Assembly (NCBI GenBank): GCA_964454005.1
Contig: CAYVQE010000013.1
Location: 12,265 to 76,264, forward strand
Source of the DNA: CAYVQE01 sp964454005
GTDB taxonomy: Bacteria > Myxococcota > B64-G9
Direction of reading: 5' to 3'
Length of the DNA: 64,000 nt
In this document: piece after piece, positions 25,522 through 33,807 of the stretch
Layout: each line of letters begins with the position of its first letter
Numbering within the stretch: position 1 is the stretch's first letter
Notes under the pieces: generated by a model
Seen by the model: the letters and a program-made list of their open reading frames with translations, nothing else
What the model was told of the DNA's origin: nothing
The model's database searches: none
Position numbers and translations under genes: made by a program

Positions 25522-26862
25522 ATGAACGAACAGCGCATTCCCCGCGAACGGCTCAACCAGATCGCCCGGCGCAAGCTCGAAGCGCTTGGCATCGCCTGCA
25601 AGCTGTCGCCGGACGGCCAGCGGCTCGAGGGCCGGCTGGACATCCCGGCCGGCCAGCTGACCAACCCGACCGACGGCCGGCCCCTCGCTCGGGTCGATTT
25701 CGCCGTGGTCGGCCACGATCACCTGGTGCTGCTCGGGCCGCCCGCGGTGCGCGGGCTGCCGCCGCAGCCGTTTTTCGACCTGCCCAGCGCGGACAAGGTC
25801 ATCGAGCAGATCCGGCGGCGCGTCCAGCAGCGCGCCGCCGCGGTGCAGCAGCTGGCCGACCGGCTGCGCGGCTGGGACATCGCCGCCGAGATCGACCCCG
25901 AGCGCCTGCGCGCCATGGCCCGGTTGGAGCTGGCCGGCAGCGGCGGGGTGCGGTTGGAGGGCGACGAGCGCGGCCTGTTCGCCGTCGAGCTCGTCCGGAT
26001 CGGCCGCGGTCCGGTGGCCATCGAGCCGCTGGCGATCGACCTGACCGCGATCGATGATCGCACCGATCTCGAGCTGCAGCTCGGTGATGCGGTGACCCGG
26101 GCCAAGGAGCGGCCGGCGGCCCAGCAGCCCCGACCGGCCCGGGCCGAACGTGAGGGTCGACCGCCCCCGGCCGAAGTGCCCACCTCGCGGCCGGCCGAAC
26201 CCGTCACCCTGGGCCGGCTGGTGCGCCTGCTGGGCGAGGATACGGCCGTGCTGCCCGGCGCCGTGCTGCAAAAGGATCTGCGCGTCGGCGGCCAGCCGGT
26301 GCGCCTGGCCATCCGGGCTGACGGCCCGCAGCAGCTGACCGCCAAGCTGGTCAGCCCGGACGGCACCCTGTGGACCGGCCAGCTCGACCCGGACCGCTTC
26401 CCGGGCGTAGAGGATTTCGCCGCCGGTCAGCTGGGCAACGCCGCGGTGGAACCGGCGCCAGCGCCGGCCGCGGCGTCCGGTCCCCAGACGGCGGCCGAGC
26501 CGCCGCCGGCGCTGGCCGGCGAGTCGCTGGCCCCGGGCCAGGTGCTGCCGGTGGTCGGTGAGATCTGGGTGATGGGCTGCCTGGTCGAGCGCGACGACGG
26601 CCAGGAGGTGCGCTACGTGGGCATCGACGTCGACGGCCAGCCCTTCGGCGCCCAGCGCATCCTGCCCAAGGAGGTCTTCGAGCGCGTCTTTCACCAGGTC
26701 TCGCACGGCGTCTACCGGCTGCCGGTCGAGATCGCGGCGGTCTCCGGCAACCGGGTCACCTATCACCAGCTCGATGCCGAACGCCGCCGCACCGGCGAGC
26801 CGCGCACCTCCCGGCTGACCCCTTTCCTGTCCAACTTCGAGCCCGAAGCCGCCGCCTACTGA
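25522..26862 (+). CDS. Protein of unknown function, two-part with Ala/Pro linker
   Basis: 446 residues, no signal peptide, probably cytoplasmic. The ATG at 25522 follows GGGAGG. An N-terminal half of about 200 residues has alternating short beta strands and helices. A middle segment is rich in Arg, Pro, Glu and Ala. A second beta-rich half contains LGRLVRLLGEDTAVLP and a charged C-terminal domain. I do not recognise a family. It is divergent from the Ser/Thr kinase and could be its partner or substrate; that is inference from position only. Confidence 0.6.
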   Translation: MNEQRIPRERLNQIARRKLEALGIACKLSPDGQRLEGRLDIPAGQLTNPTDGRPLARVDFAVVGHDHLVLLGPPAVRGLPPQPFFDLPSADKVIEQIRRRVQQRAAAVQQLADRLRGWDIAAEIDPERLRAMARLELAGSGGVRLEGDERGLFAVELVRIGRGPVAIEPLAIDLTAIDDRTDLELQLGDAVTRAKERPAAQQPRPARAEREGRPPPAEVPTSRPAEPVTLGRLVRLLGEDTAVLPGAVLQKDLRVGGQPVRLAIRADGPQQLTAKLVSPDGTLWTGQLDPDRFPGVEDFAAGQLGNAAVEPAPAPAAASGPQTAAEPPPALAGESLAPGQVLPVVGEIWVMGCLVERDDGQEVRYVGIDVDGQPFGAQRILPKEVFERVFHQVSHGVYRLPVEIAAVSGNRVTYHQLDAERRRTGEPRTSRLTPFLSNFEPEAAAY

Positions 26863-26864
26863 CG

Positions 26865-26881
26865 CCCCGTTCGGTACGGGG
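26865..26881 (+). terminator. Hairpin directly after the unknown gene
   Basis: CCCCGT-TCGGT-ACGGGG is a perfect 6-bp GC-rich stem starting two bases after the stop codon. It sits in the 118-base gap before the VWA gene. There is no T-run, but the position is right for a terminator. Confidence 0.45.
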
Positions 26882-26980
26882 AGCAGCACGCCGGACCTCG
26901 CCGGACCGATGGTCGCCGTCGTCAGGGGTGTGTTATTGTACGAGCAAGGAGCACGACAGCCGCGCCGACAGGAGGTCTCC

Positions 26981-29413
26981 ATGCGGACGAGATGGGCTTT
27001 TTTGGCGATTCTGGCCATGGGCACTGCGGCCTGCCAGCCCGAGGAGGCGGCGCAACCGGATGCAACGGCAGCGCAAGCGACGAAAGCCACCCGCCCCCAA
27101 GCATCGGACGAAGGCGAGCCGACCCGGCGACTCAGCCATACCGTGCGCAAGCGCGGCCAGGCGCTGGAAGTGGAAGCGCGCGGCGCCGGCCATGTGCGAG
27201 CCAACGATCACCTGGACGTTCTGGGCACCTTCACCGATCCGAGGACGGAATCCTCGGTGACGGTCACCCTGCTGCAAAACGTCATCGTGCTGGCTCCGCC
27301 GGAGGTGAACCCCGGCGAAGAGCCGGCGCATGTGCTGACCTTGTTGGTGCTCCCCGAGGAGGCCGAGGTGCTGGCGCTGGCTGGCCACCTCGGCGAGCTG
27401 CACGTCAGCTTACGCCACCCGGAGGACGTGAGCGGTCTTGGAGACCGAAAGAGCAGAGCCAGCATCGAGTCTCTGATCACCTGGGAACTGCTCAAGGCGC
27501 TGAACAAACGACGCTTCTTGTTGCTCGAGAAGAGCAAGTCCGCCGACCGGCTCGAACGGGCGCCCGGGCAGGACCCGGGCTCCGCACGGTTGAGCGCCCG
27601 TGTGCCCACCGGCTTCAGAGCGCTGGAGATACCGGTCACCGGGATCCGCCACGTCGAGCCCGGCGATCGCGTCGACCTGTTGCTCACCGTAGCGAGTCCC
27701 AAGACCGGACAGGCGATCTGCCGAACTGCCACCGTCGGGCTCGACGTGCTGGCGGTCGATGGCGGACAGCGGCTGAGCGTTTTGGTCCTGCCCGAAGAGA
27801 CCGAGATTCTGGCCCTGGCCGCCCGCCTGGGCGAACTCACCGCGGCGCTGCGCAACCCCGACGACGATTTCGTGATCAGCGAGCGTGCCAGTGTCACCGT
27901 CGAGGCCCTGATCACCGGTGAGCGGGTCAAGCCCCTGGTCCGCGCACGGCAGCAGACGATCCAGGTCATCCGCTTGCCCGGGAGCGGAGGCGGCGTCATC
28001 GGCGGCTATGCGGCGCCGGAGCCGACGGGTGTCAGCGAGCAGTACGAGGACCACGGAGACAACCCCTGGACCGATACGGACCGCGATCGGCAGTCCACCT
28101 TTGCAGTGGACGTGGACACCGGCTCGTACACCATCGCCCGGCGCAAGCTGCGCGAGGTGGTCCTGCCCCCGCCGGCGGCGGTGCGTACTGAAGAGTTCAT
28201 CAACTATTTCCGCTATGACTACCCGCCGCCGAGAAGGGGACCGTTCGCGCTGGATCTGGAGGCAGCTCCCTCGCCCTTCGGCCAGCAACGCACCCTGCTG
28301 CGGGTGGGCATCAAGGGGCGCGAGGTGGCGCGCCAGCACCGGAAACCGCTGCGGCTGACCTTCCTGGTGGACACCTCCGGCTCCATGCGCTCGCCCGACA
28401 AGCTCGGCTTGGTCAAGCGCTCGCTGCGCTTCTTGGTGGACCAGCTCCAACCGGACGACACCGTGGCCCTGGCCACCTACGCCGGCCGCGTGGCCGAGGT
28501 CCTACCCCCGACCGGTATGAACGACCGGGCCCGCATCCACTGGGCGATCGAGGAGCTGACCGCCGGCGGCTCCACGGCCATGGATTCAGGCCTGAAGGCC
28601 GCCTATGGTCTTGCCTGGCGGAACTTCGACAAGGCGGCAAGCAACCGGGTCATCGTCTGCTCGGACGGCGACGCCAACGTGGGCGCCACCAGCCACGGCG
28701 ATATGCTGCAGTCGATCGAATACTACGCTGAGCGTGGGGTGAGCCTGTCGACCATCGGCTTCGGCACGGGCAACTACAAGGATCACAAAATGGAGCAGCT
28801 TGCCGACGCCGGCAACGGCAACTACTACTACATCGACGGCTACCCCCAGGCCAAGCGGGTCTTTGGCGAGGATCTCTCGGGTACCCTGCAGGTCATCGCC
28901 CGGGACGTCAAGGTGCAGGTCGAGTTCGATCCGCGGGCGGTGGCCCGCTACCGGCTGGTCGGCTACGAAAACCGCGCCATCGCCGACGAGGACTTCCGCG
29001 ACGACGATGTGGACGCCGGCGAGATCGGCGCCGGTCATGCGGTCACCGCCCTGTACGAGCTCGAGCTGCGCGATCGATCGCGCGACTGGGGCACGGTGCG
29101 CATCCGCTGGGAGAAACCCGGCGGCGAGGGCCGAGCCGACGAGCGCCAGGTCGCCATCGCGCCGACAGTGGAAGCCGGGTCCTTCGCCCAGGCGTCGCCG
29201 AGCTTGCAGCGGGCGGTGGTGGCCGCCGGTCTGGCCGAGCACCTGCGCGAGAGCCCTGCCCGCCAGGACTGGTCACTGGACACGCTCGAGAAACTGGCCC
29301 GCAAACTGGCCCGCCGCTCACGCGGCAAAGTGGCCGCTGACGACGACGAGCTGGTCGAGCTGTATGCCCTGGCGGCTGACTTGCTCCACGGGAAGAAAAG
29401 CCAGCACCAGTAG
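26981..29413 (+). CDS. VWA (YfbK-type) lipoprotein with an N-terminal pair of CpaB/RcpC-like domains
   Basis: 810 residues. Lipoprotein signal ending GTAAC; the ATG at 26981 follows GGAGG. Two tandem domains resembling the RcpC part of Flp-pilus protein CpaB occupy about 50-320: HLDVLGTFTD, NVIVLAPP and LVLPEEAEVLALA in the first, GDRVDLLLTV, GLDVLAVDG and LPEETEILALAARLGELTAALRNPDD in the second. The YfbK-type N-domain (TDTDRDRQSTFAVDVDTGSYT, EEFINYF) follows, then the VWA domain with MIDAS DTSGSM (D464) and a C-terminal DUF3520-like region. VWA domains bind protein ligands through a metal ion. Joining CpaB-like domains to YfbK is unusual. The next gene, 52 bases downstream, carries the same CpaB-like pair. 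Confidence 0.82.
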   Translation: MRTRWAFLAILAMGTAACQPEEAAQPDATAAQATKATRPQASDEGEPTRRLSHTVRKRGQALEVEARGAGHVRANDHLDVLGTFTDPRTESSVTVTLLQNVIVLAPPEVNPGEEPAHVLTLLVLPEEAEVLALAGHLGELHVSLRHPEDVSGLGDRKSRASIESLITWELLKALNKRRFLLLEKSKSADRLERAPGQDPGSARLSARVPTGFRALEIPVTGIRHVEPGDRVDLLLTVASPKTGQAICRTATVGLDVLAVDGGQRLSVLVLPEETEILALAARLGELTAALRNPDDDFVISERASVTVEALITGERVKPLVRARQQTIQVIRLPGSGGGVIGGYAAPEPTGVSEQYEDHGDNPWTDTDRDRQSTFAVDVDTGSYTIARRKLREVVLPPPAAVRTEEFINYFRYDYPPPRRGPFALDLEAAPSPFGQQRTLLRVGIKGREVARQHRKPLRLTFLVDTSGSMRSPDKLGLVKRSLRFLVDQLQPDDTVALATYAGRVAEVLPPTGMNDRARIHWAIEELTAGGSTAMDSGLKAAYGLAWRNFDKAASNRVIVCSDGDANVGATSHGDMLQSIEYYAERGVSLSTIGFGTGNYKDHKMEQLADAGNGNYYYIDGYPQAKRVFGEDLSGTLQVIARDVKVQVEFDPRAVARYRLVGYENRAIADEDFRDDDVDAGEIGAGHAVTALYELELRDRSRDWGTVRIRWEKPGGEGRADERQVAIAPTVEAGSFAQASPSLQRAVVAAGLAEHLRESPARQDWSLDTLEKLARKLARRSRGKVAADDDELVELYALAADLLHGKKSQHQ

Positions 29414-29465
29414 CCCACACTTGTCATACGCACGATCCGGTTCGACCAACTGACGAGGGGCGCTC

Positions 29466-32249
29466 ATGACCAGACGGTCGGGAGGTCCGGGACCCGCCAT
29501 CCTGCTGGCGGTCGTTTTGACGGCCGGCGGGTTGCGGGCCGAGGTGTACGAGGTAGGCCCGGGCTGGGCGCTGGAATCGGTCGGAGCCGTGCCCTGGGAG
29601 TCGCTGCAGCCGGGCGACGAGGTGCGCATCCACTGGCGGGCCGAGCCCTACCGGGAGAAGTTCGTCATCGGCCGGGCCGGCACGGCTGAAGACCCCATCG
29701 CGGTGCGCGGTGTGGCCGGCCCCGCCGGCCAGCGGCCGTTGCTCGACGGCCGCGACGCCACCACCCGGGCCGAGCTGAACTTCTGGAACGAAGCCCGCGG
29801 CCTGATCAAAATCGGCGGCTCCAACACGCCGCCCGACAGCATGCCGGCCCACATCGTACTGGAGGGGCTCAGCCTGCGCTCGGCACGGCCGCCCTACGGC
29901 TTCACCGGCCGCGACGGGGCGACCGACTACGCCGACAACGCGGCCGCGGTCTACATCGAGAAGGGCGAGCACATCGTGCTGCGCGATCTGGAGCTGCACG
30001 ACTCGGGCAACGGCCTGTTCTGCGGCGCCCAGACCCGCGACCTGCTGGTCGAGCACTGCCACATCCACGACAACGGCATCGAGGGCAGCATCTACCAGCA
30101 CAACAACTACACCGAGGCGCTGGGCATGGTGTTCCAGTACAACCACTTCGGCCCGCTGCGGGACGGCTGCCCGGGCAACAACCTCAAGGACCGCTCGGCC
30201 GGGCTGGTGGTGCGGGCCAACTGGATCGAGGGCGGCAACCGCCAGCTCGACCTGGTCGACGCCGGGGGCAGCCAGGAGCTGGTCCAGCACCCGAGCTACG
30301 CACAGACCTTCGTCTACGGCAACGTGCTGATCGAGCCCGCGGGCGCGGGCAACTCGCAGATCGTCCACTACGGCGGCGACTCGGGCAGCAGCGCCGACTA
30401 CCGCAAGGGCACGCTGTATTTCCACCACAACACGGTGGTCTCGACCCGCGACGGCAACACCACCCTGTTCCGCCTGTCGACCGAGGACGAGAGCGCCGAC
30501 TGCCGCAACAACGTCGTCTGGGTCAGCACCGGCGGCGAGCGGCTGGCCATGCTGAACGCTGCCGGCCGGCTGACCCTGCGCCACAACTGGCTCAAGACCG
30601 GCTGGAGCGACAGCCACTCGGGGCTGACCGGCAGCATCGACGACGACGGCTCCAACCCGACCGGCGCCGCGCCCGGCTTCGTCGATGCGGCCGGCCAGGA
30701 CTTCCACCTGGCCGCCGGCTCGGCCTGCATCGACGCCGGCGGCCCGCTGGCCGAAGCCACCGCCGCTCACCGGCCCAGCACCCAGTACGTCGTCCACGCG
30801 GCCGCCGAGCCCCGCGGCGACGACGGCCAGCCCGACCTCGGCGCCTTCGAACGCTGCCCGCCGGGCGGCTGCACCCAGCCCGACGGCGGTCTGGATGGCG
30901 CGGACGGCGGTCTGGACGGCGGCGCCGATGCCGGTGTCGACGCCGGCCCGGACGGGGGCGACGCCGGCGGCGACGGGACGGCGGATGGCGGAGCGGATCC
31001 GGACGCGGGCGCAGACCCGGGGCCCGGCGACCCGGGTCCGGATGCCGGAGCGGACGCCGGCACCGCCGCCGGCGGCGAGCCGGGCGGGCAGACGGTCTCC
31101 GGCGGCTGCGGCTGCAGCAGCCGGGACCGCGGGCCGGCCGCCGGCTGGGGCCTGCTGGCCGCTTTGCTGCTGCTGCCGCTTGCCCGCCGCCGCCCCGTAT
31201 GGCTGCTGTCCGCCGCACTGCTCACCGCACTGCTCGCCGCGACACCGGCCTGCAGCCCACAGCCCGACGAACGCGGCCCGGCGGCCGACTGTTCGGTCGC
31301 CGAGCAGGCCGATGCGTCGGGGCCCGCAGCGGTCGGACCGACGAGCCGACTCAGCAAAAAGGTACGCGCCCGGGGCCGTTCGCTGGAAATCAAGGTGCGC
31401 GGCGCCGCCCATGTCCAGGCCGGCGACCACGTGGACGTGCTGGGCACCTTCACCGATGCGAAAACGGAATCCTCGGTGACCGTCACCCTAGTGCAGAACG
31501 TCATCGTGCTGGCTCCTCCGGAGCTGATTCCCGGGGATGAGCCGGTGCATTCGCTCAGCTTGTTGGTGCTCCCCGATGAAGCCGAGGTACTGACCCTGGC
31601 CGATCACCTCGGCGAGTTGCATATCAGCCTGCGCCACCCGGAGGACGTGAGCGGGCCTGAAGACGGGAGGACCAGAGCCACCATCGAGACCCTGATCACT
31701 AGGGAGCGACTCAAGACGCTGAACAAACGACGCATCTCCTTGCTGAAAAAGGGCGAATCCACCGCCCGACCTGAACGTGCGTCCGGGGAGGATCCGGGCT
31801 CGGCCCGGCTGAGCGCCCGGGTGCCCCCCGGCTTCAGAGCCCTCGAGCTACCGGTCGATGGAATCCGCCACGTCGAGCCAGGTGACCGTGTCGACCTGTT
31901 GCTCACCGTAATGAATCCCAAGACCGAACGAGCGATCTGCATCACCGCCACGGTCGGACTCGACGTGCTGGCGGTCGCTGGTGGAAAGCGGCTGAGCTTG
32001 GTGGTCCTGCCCGAAGAGGCCGAGATACTGACCCTGGCCGCCCAGTTGGGCGCGCTCACCGCGGGGTTGCGCAACCCGGACGACGATGCGTTCGAGATCG
32101 TAGAGCGCGCCAGAGTCTCCATCGGAGCACTGATCACCGGTGAGCGGATCAAGCCTCTGAAAAGCCTACGGGTCCCGATCGTCAACCTGTACCCTTGGAG
32201 CGGAAGCCGTTCCGTGTCGCCGGAGACGGCGGGTGACGGTGAAGAGTGA
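29466..32249 (+). CDS. Parallel beta-helix protein fused through a buried MYXO-CTERM-like signal to a CpaB/RcpC-like domain pair
   Basis: 927 residues in one open frame. Signal peptide (LLAVVLTAGGLRAE), then a right-handed beta-helix of pectate-lyase/polysaccharide-lyase type (HIVLRDLELHDSGNG, LLVEHCHIHDNGIEG) to about 460, an Asp/Gly/Ala low-complexity spacer, and at about 545-576 a complete MYXO-CTERM-like tail (GGCGCSS, membrane helix, RRR). Instead of a stop, the frame continues into a second hydrophobic stretch ending TPAC (C596), a lipobox-like signal, then two CpaB/RcpC-like domains closely related to those of the preceding gene. A TTG at 31164 could be an internal start for a separate lipoprotein, but it lacks a good ribosome-binding site. 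Two ancestral genes appear to have fused by loss of a stop codon, or overlap. Confidence 0.75.
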   Translation: MTRRSGGPGPAILLAVVLTAGGLRAEVYEVGPGWALESVGAVPWESLQPGDEVRIHWRAEPYREKFVIGRAGTAEDPIAVRGVAGPAGQRPLLDGRDATTRAELNFWNEARGLIKIGGSNTPPDSMPAHIVLEGLSLRSARPPYGFTGRDGATDYADNAAAVYIEKGEHIVLRDLELHDSGNGLFCGAQTRDLLVEHCHIHDNGIEGSIYQHNNYTEALGMVFQYNHFGPLRDGCPGNNLKDRSAGLVVRANWIEGGNRQLDLVDAGGSQELVQHPSYAQTFVYGNVLIEPAGAGNSQIVHYGGDSGSSADYRKGTLYFHHNTVVSTRDGNTTLFRLSTEDESADCRNNVVWVSTGGERLAMLNAAGRLTLRHNWLKTGWSDSHSGLTGSIDDDGSNPTGAAPGFVDAAGQDFHLAAGSACIDAGGPLAEATAAHRPSTQYVVHAAAEPRGDDGQPDLGAFERCPPGGCTQPDGGLDGADGGLDGGADAGVDAGPDGGDAGGDGTADGGADPDAGADPGPGDPGPDAGADAGTAAGGEPGGQTVSGGCGCSSRDRGPAAGWGLLAALLLLPLARRRPVWLLSAALLTALLAATPACSPQPDERGPAADCSVAEQADASGPAAVGPTSRLSKKVRARGRSLEIKVRGAAHVQAGDHVDVLGTFTDAKTESSVTVTLVQNVIVLAPPELIPGDEPVHSLSLLVLPDEAEVLTLADHLGELHISLRHPEDVSGPEDGRTRATIETLITRERLKTLNKRRISLLKKGESTARPERASGEDPGSARLSARVPPGFRALELPVDGIRHVEPGDRVDLLLTVMNPKTERAICITATVGLDVLAVAGGKRLSLVVLPEEAEILTLAAQLGALTAGLRNPDDDAFEIVERARVSIGALITGERIKPLKSLRVPIVNLYPWSGSRSVSPETAGDGEE

Positions 32250-32358
32250 ACGGGTCTCCTTCAACCACCGGGATTGAGGCCGGCGGAGATGTTGGCGACT
32301 GGCGCGATGGACAAATGCGTGCGGCTGGAGACGGCAGCCGGCATCGCACGCGCCGATC

Positions 32359-32850
32359 TCAATCCTCCGCACCCCGCCGACCCACAGCTGCCTGACGCAC
32401 CATGAGCCGGTGGGGGATGCCGGCGTCGTCGAAGACCGGGCCCTGGGCCTTGAAGCCGAAGGGGCGGTAGAAGTCCAGCGCCTGGACCTGCGCGTCGAGC
32501 TGCAGCTCGATTGGGCCGGCGGCCTCGGCCAGCTCGATGACCGCTTGTAGCAGGGCCCGGCCCACACCGCGGCCGCGGTGGGCCGGCAGCACGGCCAGCC
32601 GCCCGATCTTGCCCCCGGCCAGCAGCCGGGCGCAGCCCAGCGGCCGGCCGGCGGCGTCCTCGGCCAGCAGGTGCACGGCATCGGCGTCGCGGCCGTCCCA
32701 CTCCTCGGGCGGCGGCACCTGCTGCTCCTCGACGAAGACCGCCTGGCGCACCCGGCGCAGGGCCGCGCCGTCGGCGCGCCAGTCGGCGCGGCGCACCCGG
32801 AACCCGAGCGGCTCCGCCCTGCGGCCGGTACCATGGCCGGCGCTCGTCAT
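32359..32850 (-). CDS. GNAT-family N-acetyltransferase
   Basis: 163 residues, acetyl-CoA-dependent acyltransfer to an amine. The core shows VFVEEQQVPPPEEWDGRDADAVH, typical of the ElaA/YjcF-like branch, the acetyl-CoA loop RGRGVGRALL (Q/RxxGxG/A), and FYRPFGFKA near the end. The ATG at 32850 overlaps the stop of the crotonase gene by four bases (ATGA), so the two form a unit. The substrate is unknown. Confidence 0.85.
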   Translation of the reverse strand: MTSAGHGTGRRAEPLGFRVRRADWRADGAALRRVRQAVFVEEQQVPPPEEWDGRDADAVHLLAEDAAGRPLGCARLLAGGKIGRLAVLPAHRGRGVGRALLQAVIELAEAAGPIELQLDAQVQALDFYRPFGFKAQGPVFDDAGIPHRLMVRQAAVGRRGAED

Positions 32851-33659
32851 TCGCCCTTGAAGTCCGGGTCGCGCTTCTCCACGAAGGCGGCCACGGCCTC
32901 CATCAGGTCGGCGCTGGCCAGATGCGAGGCGTTCCACAGCGCCACGTAGTCCAACATGGCGTGCACCTGGTCCTCGAGCTGCTTGTTCAGCACCCGCTTG
33001 GCGCCCTGTACGGCCAGCGGCGAGTTGGCGGCGATGGCCCGGGCCTTCTCGGCGACCACCTCCAGCAGGGCGTGGCGATCGGGGCAGACCGCGTTGAACA
33101 GCCCCAGCCGCAGCCCCTCCTCGGCGTCGAAGTCGCGGCCGGTGTAAGCCAGCTCGCGCAGTGCGCCCTGGTTGAGGATGTAGGGCAGCCGCTGCAGCGA
33201 GCCCAGGTCGGCCACCATGGCCATGCGGGTCTCGCGCAGGCTCAGCCGGGCGTCGGCGCTGGCGTAGCGCAGATCGCAGGCGGCGATCAGATCCAGCCCG
33301 CCGCCGATGCACCAGCCGTGCACCGCCGCCAGCACCGGCGTGCTGGCATCGGCCAGGCAGTTGCAGGCCCGCTGCAGCCGCTTGATGTCGCGGTAGAGCG
33401 CGTCGCGCTCGCCGGCCTGGCCGCCCTGCAGGTAGGCCATGAAGTCGGCGCCCATGCCGCCTTTGAGATCCAGGCCCACGCTGAAGGCCTCGCCGCGGGC
33501 GGCCAACACGACGCAGCGTACCGCCCGGTCGGCATCCAGCTCGGCCATGCGCGCCGGCAGCTCCTCGAACAGCTCCAGGCCCAGCGCGTTGCGCCGCTCG
33601 GGCGCATCCAGCCACAGAAAAGCCACCGCACCGTCGCGGCTGACGTCGATCGCGCTCAT
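32847..33659 (-). CDS. Crotonase-family enzyme, probably delta3,5-delta2,4-dienoyl-CoA isomerase-like
   Basis: 270 residues. Oxyanion-hole segments SVGLDLKGG and HGWCIGGGLDLIAACD are present. Two acidic residues, E143 and D151, eight apart in RETRMAMVADLGSLQRLP, line up with the catalytic Glu/Asp pair of ECH1-type dienoyl-CoA isomerases rather than with the Glu pair of hydratases; VADLGSLQRLP is characteristic of that branch. It would isomerise dienoyl-CoA during breakdown of unsaturated fatty acids. The ATG at 33659 follows GAGGAGG. It is coupled by ATGA overlap to the GNAT gene. A plain enoyl-CoA hydratase is the alternative. Confidence 0.85.
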   Translation of the reverse strand: MSAIDVSRDGAVAFLWLDAPERRNALGLELFEELPARMAELDADRAVRCVVLAARGEAFSVGLDLKGGMGADFMAYLQGGQAGERDALYRDIKRLQRACNCLADASTPVLAAVHGWCIGGGLDLIAACDLRYASADARLSLRETRMAMVADLGSLQRLPYILNQGALRELAYTGRDFDAEEGLRLGLFNAVCPDRHALLEVVAEKARAIAANSPLAVQGAKRVLNKQLEDQVHAMLDYVALWNASHLASADLMEAVAAFVEKRDPDFKGE

Positions 33660-33807
33660 CTGCGCACCTCCTCGCTCGGGGTCAGGCCCCCCTCGCCTCG
33701 CCGCCCGATTCTGGATCGCACCGGCGGCCATGTCGAGGCCGAACCAAGGCGGCTGCTCCCCGGGCCGCGGCCAGCGCCACACCGGGCTGCGCGCCCGCCG
33801 CAGGCGC

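Noticed and set aside
31164..31166. TTG as the start of a separate CpaB-like lipoprotein gene
   Set aside because: It would give a fine signal peptide, but no ribosome-binding site precedes it and the upstream frame is continuous, so I kept one CDS and report the alternative as a finding.
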